A stretch of DNA of 47,942 bases from Syntrophomonas sp. UBA4911 (lineage in GTDB: Bacteria; Bacillota; Syntrophomonadia; Syntrophomonadales; Syntrophomonadaceae). The stretch spans positions 1,026-48,967 of the forward strand of contig DHCD01000089.1 in the NCBI GenBank assembly GCA_002398105.1. Reading direction: 5' to 3'. Of the stretch, positions 30,946 to 40,404 are shown in pieces (the first letter of the stretch is position 1; each line of letters begins with the position of its first letter). A program made the position numbers and the translations under genes. The notes below the pieces were generated by a model. It ran no database searches, was not told where the DNA came from, and saw only the letters and a list, made by a program, of their open reading frames with translations.

Positions 30946-33050
30946 AACCCCAGACCATAAAAACCAAGTTGAAAGTTTATTCCTATATAGTTGTTGTCCT
31001 GCTGGCCATTTTGGGCGCGCGATTGGCTATTGTGCAATTTTTTCATCAGCAGGTTTATCAGACCCAGGCCAAAGAAAACCGTATCCGGCTGGTGGCGGTG
31101 AAGGCCCCGCGGGGGGAAATCTACGACCGGAACGGAGAAATACTGGCGGCCAATGAGCTGGTTTATACTTTAAGTTTAAGTTACCTGGGCTTGAGCGGTC
31201 AGGATGCCGTGGTCAATAACCTGGTTGGGCTGATGCAATCCTACTATCCGGAAATAGATAAGAATTTTATTGAAGAAAAAATAAAGCTGCAGCAATATCG
31301 TCTGTTCGAGCCGGTCATAATCGTTCGTGATATTCCCTGGGAACTGGTAGTGAAACTGGAGGAGAACCGGAAGATTTTACCCGGAGTCACTGTCACGGTG
31401 GAGCCCCTGCGCTCTTATCCGGAAGCCGATTTAGCCGGACACGTGCTGGGCTATATCCATTCCATCAATGCCGAAGAGCTGGCCGGCAGTGATGCTAATT
31501 ACAGCATCAATAGCCTGATTGGAAAAGCGGGTATTGAGAAGCAATACGAGAAGGAACTGCGGGGCCGGGACGGCGCCCGGCGGGTAGAGGTCGACGCCAA
31601 GGGGAGACCGATAAGAGAACTGCTCACCATGGAGCCGACTCCGGGCAACAACCTTTATCTCACTTTGAACCTGGAATTGCAGAAAGTACTGGAAAAAAGC
31701 ATGGACCAGGTTTTGGAGCAACTGCAGGGAAAATATCCTAAAGCCAAAGTGGGGTCCGCGGTAGTGCTTAATGTTAAAACCGGAGAAATACTGGCAATGA
31801 GCAGCAGGCCAGGCTTAAATCCGGATGACTGGAAAGGCAATCTCAGTGATGAAAAAGCTTCCTACTATTATCCTACCGGCAAGTACGACCCCATGAATCC
31901 GGGGGCGGAAGTCAACCGGGCTTTGCAGGAAAACTATCCCCCCGGCTCTACCTTTAAGCCCATTACCGGTATGGCAGCTTTGGAAAAGGAAGCTATGGAT
32001 CCGCTTAACGATTCGGTGAATTGTACCGGCAGGTATTGGATAGCACCCCGCATCAAATGTACCGGAGTGCATGGCTATGTAAACTACTATTCGGGCATGG
32101 CTCATTCCTGCAATACTTATTTCCAGGAGATGGGACGCCGGGCGGGCAAGGATGAAATTATTGATGTGGCCCGTCAATTTGGCCTGGGCAGCAAAACCGG
32201 AATCGACCTGCCCGATGAGAGCAAGGGTCTGCTTCCCACCCCGGAATGGAAAAAGGATCTTAACGCCGCCATCCTTAATAATCGCTATGAGAGCTTGATT
32301 AAAGAGCTGAATACCAGATACCAGGGCATGGAAAAGAATGTTACCGATGAAGAAGAATTAAAAAAATTGCAGCGTCAAAAACAACAGGAAAAAAATAAGA
32401 TAGATGCCGAACATGACAGCCAATATCGCTTTGAGACTGTCTGGCAGGATTATGATACCTTTAATATGTCCATAGGTCAGGGAGGAAATAACTATACGGT
32501 TCTGCAGCTGGCCAACTATATAGCTACTATCGCCAATGGCGGTTATTTGATGAGACCCCATGTGATGGCCCGGGTGGTATCGGATAAAGGCCAGACCCTG
32601 AAAACGGCCAAACCGGAAGTTGTCCACGAGGCCGATATCAAACCTTCGACTATTGCGGAAACCAAAAGGGCCATGCTGGCGGTTACCGAACCGGGCGGAA
32701 CGGCTTATTTCCTGTTTGCCCACTTCCCCGAAACGATCCGGGTGGCCGCTAAAACCGGAACCGCCGAGCCAGGCAGGGAGGGAGACAACCCCAAAAAAGA
32801 TTTTCACGGAGTGTTCGTAGCTTTTGCTCCTTTTGACGACCCGGAAATCGCCTTTGCCGGGGTAATAGAATACGGATATAGCGGCGGTTCTTCCGCCGGA
32901 CTGATAGCCCGGGACGTTTTTGAACAGTATTTCGGGATCAAAGACCATCTGGCGGAAGAAAGAGCCGCGGACGAAGCTGCGGCCGGTTCCGAAAATCAGA
33001 TTAATTCCAGCGAGACCGGTGAGACCGACCCTTCATCACGTCCCCACTAG
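30942..33050 (+). CDS. mrdA: Penicillin-binding protein 2 (elongation-specific transpeptidase)
   Basis: The 702-residue class B protein has one N-terminal membrane helix (about residues 12-31), a dimerisation/pedestal domain (APRGEIYDRNGEILAANE) and a transpeptidase domain. The Ser motif is PPGSTFKPITGMAAL (about residues 330-345), the SxN motif lies in MAHSCNTYFQE, and the KTG motif in VAAKTGTAEPG. Between SxN and KTG lies an inserted charged helix of about 45 residues (YESLIKELNTRYQGM to KNKIDAEHDSQYRF) that shorter homologues such as E. coli PBP2 do not have. The acidic tail (AEERAADEAAAGS) is low complexity. It cross-links side-wall peptidoglycan together with MreBCD and RodA. A terminator follows. 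Confidence 0.95.
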   Translation: MKPQTIKTKLKVYSYIVVVLLAILGARLAIVQFFHQQVYQTQAKENRIRLVAVKAPRGEIYDRNGEILAANELVYTLSLSYLGLSGQDAVVNNLVGLMQSYYPEIDKNFIEEKIKLQQYRLFEPVIIVRDIPWELVVKLEENRKILPGVTVTVEPLRSYPEADLAGHVLGYIHSINAEELAGSDANYSINSLIGKAGIEKQYEKELRGRDGARRVEVDAKGRPIRELLTMEPTPGNNLYLTLNLELQKVLEKSMDQVLEQLQGKYPKAKVGSAVVLNVKTGEILAMSSRPGLNPDDWKGNLSDEKASYYYPTGKYDPMNPGAEVNRALQENYPPGSTFKPITGMAALEKEAMDPLNDSVNCTGRYWIAPRIKCTGVHGYVNYYSGMAHSCNTYFQEMGRRAGKDEIIDVARQFGLGSKTGIDLPDESKGLLPTPEWKKDLNAAILNNRYESLIKELNTRYQGMEKNVTDEEELKKLQRQKQQEKNKIDAEHDSQYRFETVWQDYDTFNMSIGQGGNNYTVLQLANYIATIANGGYLMRPHVMARVVSDKGQTLKTAKPEVVHEADIKPSTIAETKRAMLAVTEPGGTAYFLFAHFPETIRVAAKTGTAEPGREGDNPKKDFHGVFVAFAPFDDPEIAFAGVIEYGYSGGSSAGLIARDVFEQYFGIKDHLAEERAADEAAAGSENQINSSETGETDPSSRPH

Positions 33051-33082
33051 AAAGTTGGCCTGGTTTTTTAATGAACTGTTTC

Positions 33083-33115
33083 AAGCAGGTGTAATCAGCC
33101 TGCTTTCTTTATTTC
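33083..33115 (+). terminator. Terminator of the mre-PBP2 operon
   Basis: AAGCAGG (33083-33089) pairs with CCTGCTT (33099-33105) across a 9-base loop and runs into TCTTTATTTC. It separates the cell-shape operon from the following nine-gene cluster. Confidence 0.8.
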
Positions 33116-33228
33116 TACTCTTAAAGAGCAAAGTGTGATAGGGTGAAAGAAAAGATATCGGTTTAAGTAATATTTGGTAGAGAAAAGGTTGCTATACGCC
33201 TTTTTATTGCTGATAGGGAGGGTAAATA

Positions 33229-34398
33229 GTGAAGAGGCTTTTGTGGATTGGAGGCCTGATAATATTATTGCTGTCCGGCGTGCTGGTTTTTAACCATTTC
33301 CATTATTCCCGGCCCCATTTGTCGGAAGCGCAGATAAAGGAACAGGCGGAAAAAGAGTTAGAGCGGGAGTTGCCGGATCGCCTGCGCCGATATACTGATC
33401 CTTATAGGAAAACCAGTATCCATAAGGTCGAGATTTTGGATATCAGCCAGCTGAGCGGAAAAACCTATCTGGTATTCAAGGCGGACCTGAAAGTGACAGC
33501 CAGCGGACAAGGATACTCGGATTCCTTCCAGGGAGGAAACTATATGGTGGGCCTGAGGCTGGTGGAAGGCAGCCTCGGCGGCATCAAGCTCAAGGAGGGG
33601 ATGGAATTTACCACCGACCTGGTAGGAGGAGCCGCTCCGGCTGAGTGCGGACAAATGCCCGATGGGATCTTTTTTGCCTTCTGCAAGGACCCTCGGGTAG
33701 ATAAAATGGTGCTGGAACTCAATGACGGCAATAATATCGAAGCCGAGGCCCGCAACCGGGTTGTTATAACTCAGATTCCCCGGGATCAGTCCGGCAGCAT
33801 AACCCCCCGCTTTTATGATAAAGAGGGCACGGAGATAGAGCCTTCCTGGGGTATGAAGATTGCCTTCGTATCCCAAAACGAGCAGTATTACCGCCAGTAC
33901 ACCAACTATCCCCTGGAGTGGTGGAATATGAACGCGGAAGAGATTGAGGTTTTAACTCCGGCCATGGTAAACGGCATTTGGATTTTCCCTGATCAGCAGA
34001 AGAGTATATTGCAGCAGGAACGGGCGCCAAAGCTTCTGGAACTGGCCAATGCCGGTATCCCGGTGATTTTTGTGGGCATGAAGGATTTTAAAGAACTGGA
34101 GATATTGGGATTGAATCAGAATGCGATTATAAATCCGGAGCTGCCAGCCCAGGAAGTGGAAGCTCTCTATCTGGGTAAGAGTGATAAAGGGGCGATTGAA
34201 GCCGGGGTGATAACCCTGGATGATGAGCAGGATTCCCCTGTGTTGATGAAGACGATAAACCTGCACTATAGTATGGATTTACCCGGCCAGACCAAAAGCA
34301 AAGCCGAGGCAGACACTAAAGCCGTGGAAATAAAAGAAATGCCGGCGCAGCCGACGTCTACGGTAACCAAGAGCGTCGTACCAAGCGGGGGGAGGTAG
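33229..34398 (+). CDS. Membrane-anchored protein of unknown function (first gene of MoxR-ABC cluster)
   Basis: The 389-residue protein starts at GTG 33229 behind GGGAGGG. It has one N-terminal helix (LLWIGGLIILLLSGVLVFNHF, about residues 4-24), and the rest should lie outside the cell. The first outer part (about 30-190) contains an ISQLSGKTYLVFKADLKV strand region and two Cys (AECGQ, FAFCKD); the second (about 205-320) looks like an alpha/beta domain (KIAFVSQNEQYYRQYTNYPL, ANAGIPVIFVGMKDFKELE). The tail is Thr/Pro-rich. I do not recognise a family. Its last four codons plus stop (AGCGGGGGGAGGTAG) double as the ribosome binding site of the next gene, so the two are translated together. Confidence 0.75.
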   Translation: MKRLLWIGGLIILLLSGVLVFNHFHYSRPHLSEAQIKEQAEKELERELPDRLRRYTDPYRKTSIHKVEILDISQLSGKTYLVFKADLKVTASGQGYSDSFQGGNYMVGLRLVEGSLGGIKLKEGMEFTTDLVGGAAPAECGQMPDGIFFAFCKDPRVDKMVLELNDGNNIEAEARNRVVITQIPRDQSGSITPRFYDKEGTEIEPSWGMKIAFVSQNEQYYRQYTNYPLEWWNMNAEEIEVLTPAMVNGIWIFPDQQKSILQQERAPKLLELANAGIPVIFVGMKDFKELEILGLNQNAIINPELPAQEVEALYLGKSDKGAIEAGVITLDDEQDSPVLMKTINLHYSMDLPGQTKSKAEADTKAVEIKEMPAQPTSTVTKSVVPSGGR

Positions 34399-34403
34399 TG
34401 AAA

Positions 34404-36848
34404 ATGAAGCATAATACTTTGCAAAAGCCGGCGCGGTTTTTCTTCCTGTTAAGTCTGTGCCTGGTTCTGGTATCAACTTTCAGCCTGCCCGCCCCGGCTG
34501 CAGGGGAGAACCCTCCCTCCATCAAGGCCCGGGCCGGTTATAGCGGCTATGCCCGCACCGGGGAATCAGTATCCGTTAAAGTGGAAATTGAGAATCCGGG
34601 TGCGGAGATAAAGGGAACTTTAAAAATAAGCAGCAATCAGGAAGGAGCCCAGGTGGTATTCAGCCGGGAGGTGGTTTTGCCTTCCGGTTCCCGCAAGAGT
34701 TTTGACCTCTATGTTTCCGATGGCCAGAGCCAGAGCTTTAACCTGCTTTTGGTTTCCGGAGGCAAAGAGATAACTTCCAGCCGTATCAGGATTAACCGCC
34801 TGCCAACCCAGGAGATGCTGCTGGGGGTGCTGTCGAGTAATCCCGCGGCCCTGAATCAACTGGGAGCGTTGAAGCTGCCCGGCAATGCCCAGCGAGCTAC
34901 GGTAATACATCTGGATGCCCGGGATTTGCCGACCGATCCCTTGCTGCTGGAAAGTCTTGACGCACTGGTAATCAGCGACTTTTCCAGCCGCAGCCTGCAG
35001 GCGGAACAGCTATCCGCTATCCAGGGCTGGGTGGAAGGAGGAGGGCTGCTGGTAAGCTGCGGCGGAGCCGGCTGGGAAAAGACCCTGACCGGTCTGCCGC
35101 CGGAACTGGTTCCGATGCAGAACTCGGGCAGCATCCAGGTAAATCGTCTGCCCGGTCTGGAAAAATGGACCGGACAGCAGCTCCCCGCAGGCAGCAGTAT
35201 TATTATCACTCAGGGGCAGCCGACCCAGGGGAATACTCTGGTTTCCCATGATAATCTTCCCATTCTGGTGGAATCCCCGATGGGGCGCGGGAATGTCTGC
35301 TACCTGGCCTTTGACCCGGCTGCCGGCCCTTTTGAGAACTGGGCGGGCAATGAAAGCCTGTGGTTGAACATTCTTACCCGCAGTGACCCGCATCAGATGA
35401 TAAGCGCTTCCGATTCCCGGAGCATGATGGTGGATCGCAGATACGATATGAACTGGGCCTTGCGCAGCATACCCGCCTCCGATCTTCCTTCCCGGGGAGG
35501 GCTGGCGGTGATCTTGCTGGTTTACATACTCGTGCTGGGACCGATTGCTTACCTGGTGTTAAAGAAAATTGACCGCCGGGAACTGGGCTGGGCAGTCATA
35601 CCTTTAACCGCCCTGTTGTTGTTCGGCGCTACTTATATGATTGGATTCAAAGGTAAAGGGCGGGACGTATTTACCCGGGTCATATCCATAGTGCAGATGG
35701 AACCGGGATTTAATTATGCCCGGGTAACCTCCTACATCGGCGCATTTGCTCCTACCCACCGGGAATATTCGATTAATCTGGACGGCAACCGGCTGGTGGA
35801 TGTTTTACCGATGGATAGTTTCCGCAACCAGAGTGTACTTGATACCACTCAGCTACCGGTGATGGCGACAGTTAAGCAGGGCCAGGATACCAGTGTTGAG
35901 TTCGGTGATTTAAGCCGCTGGGCCACCCGTTCCATCCAGACCCGCAGCAGTATGCCCGATCCGGGAAATATAGAAGCCCGGCTGCATACCGAGGGTAACC
36001 GGATCAAGGGGACCCTGACCAATAATACCAGTCAAACCTTGAATGAATGTATGATATACAGCCGCTACGGCTACCAGAAGCTGAACCAGCTCAATCCCGG
36101 GGAGACGGTTGCAGTCGACCTGTCCCTGTATATGACCGTACAAAGCCGGTCCTTGTACAATCGTTTATTTGAAAGTTATCCTATTCATTACCCGCAAGGG
36201 TATAATCCCTACAGGGCTGAGAGCCGGAACAAGATGAGGGTGATGGAGATGTACTTTAACGGCAGCCAGAATCAGGATAGCGATAAGCTCATGTTTATAG
36301 GTTGGTCCCAGAAAGAGGTGGAAAGCATAATGGCAAGTTCCAGGTCGGGGAAAATTTATCCGTCCACGGCATGGCTGTCGCCGCTTCCGGTAGAGATGCT
36401 GTACCAAAATGAGATATCAATTCCCCCGGGGATAATAAACGGGCGTATTATCGACGTCAAAGCCACTCATTGTTCCCAGGACATGAATGGGATCCAATTT
36501 GGGGGCGGTCCGGTTACCTTCCAGCTGGATGTCCCCTATGCCCTGAGTTCTATGCAGGTAAAAAAATTGAATCTATTGGCGCCAACGGATAATTTTCAAA
36601 CCGCCCGGGGATTGACCATGGAGCTGTACAACTGGTCAACCGGTAGTTGGCAGGAAGTGAAATATCAGTTGATGGGCAATCCGATTCCGGACTGGCGGGA
36701 TTACCTGTCGGAGCAGGGCAGCCTGCGGGTCAGAATAACCCCTTCCGGTCCTGATGGTTTTGCCTATTTAAAAGGGGTAACCCTTTCCCTGGAGGCGACC
36801 CATAAGGATAATGCTCAGCAGACTGCGACCGGCAGCGGGGGGAGGTAA
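34404..36848 (+). CDS. Large secreted/membrane protein with glutamine-amidotransferase-like domain
   Basis: The 814-residue protein begins with a signal peptide (about 10-34, FFFLLSLCLVLVSTFSLPAPAAG). A beta-rich domain (about 40-125, SVSVKVEIENPGAEIKGTL) resembles an NEW3/Ig-like module. A class I amidotransferase-like domain follows (about 145-320, LDALVISDFSSRSLQAEQLS, GWVEGGGLLVSCGGAGWE) that lacks a catalytic Cys-His-Glu set I can identify. Two membrane helices lie at about 365-388 and 392-413, then a second outer region with a discoidin-like end (PYALSSMQVKKLNLLA). I chose ATG 34404, 8 bases after GGGGGGAGG, over the GTG at 34398. Such proteins often accompany ABC-2 permeases and VWA proteins; function unknown. 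Confidence 0.75.
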   Translation: MKHNTLQKPARFFFLLSLCLVLVSTFSLPAPAAGENPPSIKARAGYSGYARTGESVSVKVEIENPGAEIKGTLKISSNQEGAQVVFSREVVLPSGSRKSFDLYVSDGQSQSFNLLLVSGGKEITSSRIRINRLPTQEMLLGVLSSNPAALNQLGALKLPGNAQRATVIHLDARDLPTDPLLLESLDALVISDFSSRSLQAEQLSAIQGWVEGGGLLVSCGGAGWEKTLTGLPPELVPMQNSGSIQVNRLPGLEKWTGQQLPAGSSIIITQGQPTQGNTLVSHDNLPILVESPMGRGNVCYLAFDPAAGPFENWAGNESLWLNILTRSDPHQMISASDSRSMMVDRRYDMNWALRSIPASDLPSRGGLAVILLVYILVLGPIAYLVLKKIDRRELGWAVIPLTALLLFGATYMIGFKGKGRDVFTRVISIVQMEPGFNYARVTSYIGAFAPTHREYSINLDGNRLVDVLPMDSFRNQSVLDTTQLPVMATVKQGQDTSVEFGDLSRWATRSIQTRSSMPDPGNIEARLHTEGNRIKGTLTNNTSQTLNECMIYSRYGYQKLNQLNPGETVAVDLSLYMTVQSRSLYNRLFESYPIHYPQGYNPYRAESRNKMRVMEMYFNGSQNQDSDKLMFIGWSQKEVESIMASSRSGKIYPSTAWLSPLPVEMLYQNEISIPPGIINGRIIDVKATHCSQDMNGIQFGGGPVTFQLDVPYALSSMQVKKLNLLAPTDNFQTARGLTMELYNWSTGSWQEVKYQLMGNPIPDWRDYLSEQGSLRVRITPSGPDGFAYLKGVTLSLEATHKDNAQQTATGSGGR

Positions 36849-36852
36849 GAAA

Positions 36853-37779
36853 ATGCTTCGGATTGAGAACCTAAGTAAGAAATACGGGAAATTGACGGCA
36901 GTAGACAATTTATCGCTTCATGTGGAATCGGGCTCCATATTTGGCCTGGTCGGACCTAACGGGGCGGGTAAGACCTCAACCATGAAAATCCTGGCCGCCC
37001 TTCTGGCTCCTACCGCAGGCCGGGCCTGGATTGCCGGTGAGGAGGTCAGCACCAATCCTGCACGTATCCGGCAACTGGTTGGATACATGCCGGATTTCTT
37101 TGGGGTCTATGATGATCTCAAGGTGGAGGAATACCTGGATTTTTACGCTGCCAGCTACGCTATGCCGGTACGGGAACGACGTATGATAATAGGTGATTTA
37201 TTGGAACTGGTGGACTTGAGCCATAAAAGATACGCCTATGTTGATTCCCTTTCCCGGGGTATGAAACAGCGCCTCTGTCTGGCCCGCAGTCTGGTCCACG
37301 ACCCCTCCCTGCTGATTCTGGATGAACCCGCCTCCGGACTTGACCCCCGGGCACGGGTGGAGATGCGGGAGTTATTGAAAGAACTGAAATCCATGGGCAA
37401 GACCATTATTATCAGTTCCCACATACTGCCTGAACTGTCCGAGCTCTGTACCCATATCGGCATTATGGAAATGGGAAAATTGGTGATAAGCGGCACCAAT
37501 GAGGAAATAGTACATCATACCCGGGGGGGCAGAACCCTGCAGATACGGGTTATAGACCGGGCCGAGGAGGCCGGGCTGATATTGCAGGATGAACTGGGCC
37601 TGGCCGAAGCGCCCTTTTTCAATAATAGTGCGGTTCTTCCCTTCAGCGGTGATGATGAGGATTTGAACCGGATCCTCACCCGGATGGTTGCAAGCGGCAT
37701 CCCGGTGGCATCTTTCAGCGAAGGCAGCAATAATTTGGAGGATATTTTCATGCAGGTGACGAAGGGAGCGGTGCAGTGA
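36853..37779 (+). CDS. ABC transporter ATP-binding protein
   Basis: The 308-residue cytoplasmic ATPase shows Walker A GPNGAGKTSTMKIL (about residues 37-50), the signature SLSRGMKQRLCLARSL, Walker B LLILDEPASGLDPRA and the switch His (ISSHILPELSEL). The C-terminal 85 residues are the accessory domain found in DrrA/NatA-type (ABC-2) exporters. ATG 36853 follows the same AGCGGGGGGAGGTAA sequence used by the preceding gene pair; the longer frame upstream is not supported. The permease gene overlaps its stop. Together they form an ABC-2-type exporter or a membrane remodelling pump, in the style of GldA. Confidence 0.95.
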   Translation: MLRIENLSKKYGKLTAVDNLSLHVESGSIFGLVGPNGAGKTSTMKILAALLAPTAGRAWIAGEEVSTNPARIRQLVGYMPDFFGVYDDLKVEEYLDFYAASYAMPVRERRMIIGDLLELVDLSHKRYAYVDSLSRGMKQRLCLARSLVHDPSLLILDEPASGLDPRARVEMRELLKELKSMGKTIIISSHILPELSELCTHIGIMEMGKLVISGTNEEIVHHTRGGRTLQIRVIDRAEEAGLILQDELGLAEAPFFNNSAVLPFSGDDEDLNRILTRMVASGIPVASFSEGSNNLEDIFMQVTKGAVQ

Positions 37780-38717
37780 TGAAGCGTTTGGTTTTAAATC
37801 CGGTACTGGATAAGGAATTCCGTTCGCGGATGAGAACCTGGAAGTCGCCCCTTTTAATCAGTCTGTACCTGGGGGTGCTGGCTTTGATTACCCTGGGTTA
37901 TTACTGGACTCAGCAGCAAAGCGCTTTTTATGCCGGATTTGGGCCGGAGGTAGGACCGCAGATCTATGTTACCCTGACCATATTTCAGCTGATGCTGGTT
38001 TCTTTCGTAACTCCGGCTTTTACCGCGGGGGTAATCAGCGGTGAGCGGGAGAGGCAGACTTTGGACCTGCTGATCTGCACCAGGTTGTCCGCCACCTCCA
38101 TAATATTGAACAAGTTACTGGCCTCAATCGCCTACATATTGCTGCTGATCATATCTTCACTGCCCTTTTTCAGTGTGGTCTACTTTTTCGGCGGTGTTTT
38201 GTTAAGCGAAATCGGTCAGGTATTCCTGGTCTATCTTATGACGTCCCTGACTTTTGGAGCTATAGGGGTTTTCTGCTCCACTGTTTTCCGCAAAACCCAG
38301 GTATCGGTAGTAGTAACCTATGTTATCGTATTTTTCTTTTTGGCGGGCACGGTGGTCATAACCGCCTTTCTGGCCAGGGTAAGTCCCAACTTCAGCGGGT
38401 TGCCCCTTATTGCCTATCTTAATCCGGTCGTAGCGCTGTTTTCGACCTTTCCGGGCTCTTTCTCCCAGGAAATGTTCATGAGCTTTGGAGTGGGCGGCAG
38501 AGTAGTGGGCGCCAATACCCCGGCCTCGAACCTGCTGCCCTGGCAATACAACTTTATTGGCGATGGCATTATAATAGTGCTTTTTCTGATCCTGGCCATT
38601 ATCCTGCTGGACCCGGTCGGCCGGTTTTCCAGGCTTAAGCAATTATTCCGACGTAAGCGCAAGGTGCAGGTGGAAATAGATGATGAAGAAATTAAAAGCG
38701 AAGCTCATCCCGGATAG
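37776..38717 (+). CDS. ABC-2-type transporter permease
   Basis: The 313-residue integral membrane protein has about six helices: LLISLYLGVLALITLGYYW, QIYVTLTIFQLMLVSFVTPA, IAYILLLIISSLPFFSVVYF, VFLVYLMTSLTFGAIGVFCS, VVVTYVIVFFFLAGTVVITA and IIIVLFLILAIILLDP. The GVISGERERQTLDLLICT motif after the second helix is the coupling helix seen in ABC-2 permeases (SGEREQGT-like). It starts at GTG 37776 or ATG 37779, both overlapping the ATPase stop. The closing VQVEIDDEEIKSEAHPG tail is cytoplasmic. It pairs with the preceding ATPase; substrate unknown. Confidence 0.93.
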   Translation: MMKRLVLNPVLDKEFRSRMRTWKSPLLISLYLGVLALITLGYYWTQQQSAFYAGFGPEVGPQIYVTLTIFQLMLVSFVTPAFTAGVISGERERQTLDLLICTRLSATSIILNKLLASIAYILLLIISSLPFFSVVYFFGGVLLSEIGQVFLVYLMTSLTFGAIGVFCSTVFRKTQVSVVVTYVIVFFFLAGTVVITAFLARVSPNFSGLPLIAYLNPVVALFSTFPGSFSQEMFMSFGVGGRVVGANTPASNLLPWQYNFIGDGIIIVLFLILAIILLDPVGRFSRLKQLFRRKRKVQVEIDDEEIKSEAHPG

Positions 38718-40368
38718 GCGGGTTTTTGCCGACCGGCAGCTGCAGGAGGCTTTACGGCCGGTAATAATGCGTCTGCGCCGGGAGCACTATTTAATTGCCC
38801 TTATGCGGGCTCTGGCGGTGGCCCTGGCGGGCTCGCTGCTGCTTTTTATCCTGGCCTTTTTCCGTCCCTGGGCGGATGTCCCGACTTACTGTCTGGCTGG
38901 GGCGGGGGTCATACTGCTTTTGGCTTTGGCCTGGGCTGTGATCTCGCGTCCGGGCTTATGGGAGGCCGCCTGTCAGGCGGATGCCCAGGGCTTAAAAGAA
39001 CGGGTCAGTACCGCCCTGGAACTTTCCGGCCGCCCTCCCGGCAACGAATTGCAGACCAGGCAGAGGGAAGATGCCTTGAACCGTCTGCAGGCTCTGGATA
39101 TGGAAGCCAGCTTTCCGCTGCGTCTGCCCCGGAGGGAAGGGAAGGTTTTAGTGGCTCTGGCCTTGTTTTTAATAGCGGCCAATGTAATTCCCAACCCCCA
39201 GCAGGGAGAAGTGGAGCGGCAAAGGGCGATTCGCAGAGAAATAGCCCAGCAGCAAAAACAGGTGGAAAAAGTCAAAAATGATTTAGCCCGGAAAAACGAA
39301 AAAAGCCCTTCAGTCCGTCGGGAGGAAGGCATCAAGGCCCTGGAGGATTTAGAGCAGGAACTGAACAGGACTAAAAAACAGGAACAGGCGATGAAGTCCC
39401 TGACCGGTACCGAGGAACAGCTTAAAAAGCTGGCGGGTGAGGGGCAGGAAGATATAAATCATGATTTACAAAAGTTATCCCAAGCCTTAAAGCAAAATGA
39501 AGCCGGTCAGGAAATAGGTGAGAAACTGGCTGCGGGCGACAGCCGGGAAATAAAAACGGGTTTTGACCGGCTGGCCGCCAAGACAGCGGCTATGACAGCG
39601 GCCGATAAGCAGAAACTGGCTGCCAGTCTGAGCCAGGCGGCAGCCTCCATGCATGACGGAGGCTTGCAAAGCCAGCTTAATCAGGCGGCCCAATCACTGA
39701 GCAGCGGTTCGGCCCAGGCAGCCGGGAGTAAATTAAGTGCTTTGGGCGCGACCCTGGGAGAGATGAGTGCGCAGTCAGCCGTAAATACGGATCTGGCTCA
39801 GGCGCAAATGGCATTGCAGTCGGCCCGAACCGGGATAGCGGCGGCAGCCGGCAGCGGAAACAGCGCCAGTATGGCTGCCGCCGGCAGCAGCAACCGGCAA
39901 CCGGGCGGCAATACTCCCGGAGGAGGAAATTCACCGGGAGGAACTGGTGCCGGGAGCGGACAAGGCTCCCAAGGTCAGGGAGCCGGTCAGGGGGCTGGCG
40001 CCGGAGCCGGCGCCGGTATCGGCAGCAGCAATCAGGATAGTCAGAGACAGGGAAATTCCTCTTCCGGCAGACCGTCCGGGGGGAACCTTCCGGCTGACAT
40101 GAGTGTGGGGGAATACGAGAAGATATATGACCCCGCCAGGCTGGGCCGAGCCGGCGAGACTTCCTATGTAAAAGGCCAGGAAGGCAGCGGGCCGCAGCAG
40201 ACGGTGGAGATAGACAATCCCGACATTGTACCGGACAGCATGTTGCCTTATCAACAGGTTATCGGGGAGTACAGCCAGGCTGCCCGGGAGTCCCTGAACC
40301 GGAGTGTGATCCCGGCAGCTACCCAGGACCTGGTGCGCGACTACTTCTCATCTCTGGAAGAGAATTGA
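38680..40368 (+). CDS. Membrane coiled-coil protein with Gly-rich segment, unknown function
   Basis: The 562-residue protein has two N-terminal helices (about 40-60 ALMRALAVALAGSLLLFILA; 69-88 TYCLAGAGVILLLALAWAVI) and a third at about 150-166. A long charged coiled coil (about 175-290, AQQQKQVEKVKNDLARKNEK) is followed by Ala/Ser-rich helices and a Gly/Ser/Gln-rich low-complexity segment (about 395-470, GAGQGAGAGAGAGIGSS). The end, AARESLNRSVIPAATQDLVR followed by DYFSSLEEN, is conserved-looking. It overlaps the permease gene by 38 bp; ATG 38680 follows AGGTGG. The layout (TM pair, coiled coil, flexible tail) suggests a scaffold between ABC complex and MoxR/VWA proteins. No family is assigned by me. 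Confidence 0.7.
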   Translation: MMKKLKAKLIPDRRVFADRQLQEALRPVIMRLRREHYLIALMRALAVALAGSLLLFILAFFRPWADVPTYCLAGAGVILLLALAWAVISRPGLWEAACQADAQGLKERVSTALELSGRPPGNELQTRQREDALNRLQALDMEASFPLRLPRREGKVLVALALFLIAANVIPNPQQGEVERQRAIRREIAQQQKQVEKVKNDLARKNEKSPSVRREEGIKALEDLEQELNRTKKQEQAMKSLTGTEEQLKKLAGEGQEDINHDLQKLSQALKQNEAGQEIGEKLAAGDSREIKTGFDRLAAKTAAMTAADKQKLAASLSQAAASMHDGGLQSQLNQAAQSLSSGSAQAAGSKLSALGATLGEMSAQSAVNTDLAQAQMALQSARTGIAAAAGSGNSASMAAAGSSNRQPGGNTPGGGNSPGGTGAGSGQGSQGQGAGQGAGAGAGAGIGSSNQDSQRQGNSSSGRPSGGNLPADMSVGEYEKIYDPARLGRAGETSYVKGQEGSGPQQTVEIDNPDIVPDSMLPYQQVIGEYSQAARESLNRSVIPAATQDLVRDYFSSLEEN

Positions 40369-40404
40369 AAAATTTGTGTGAGTTAGAAGCGGGAGGATAT
40401 TTTA

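Noticed and set aside
36811..36852. Longer start for the ABC ATPase gene
   Set aside because: The extra residues overlap the end of the preceding gene and lie ahead of the clear ribosome binding site at 36837-36845.
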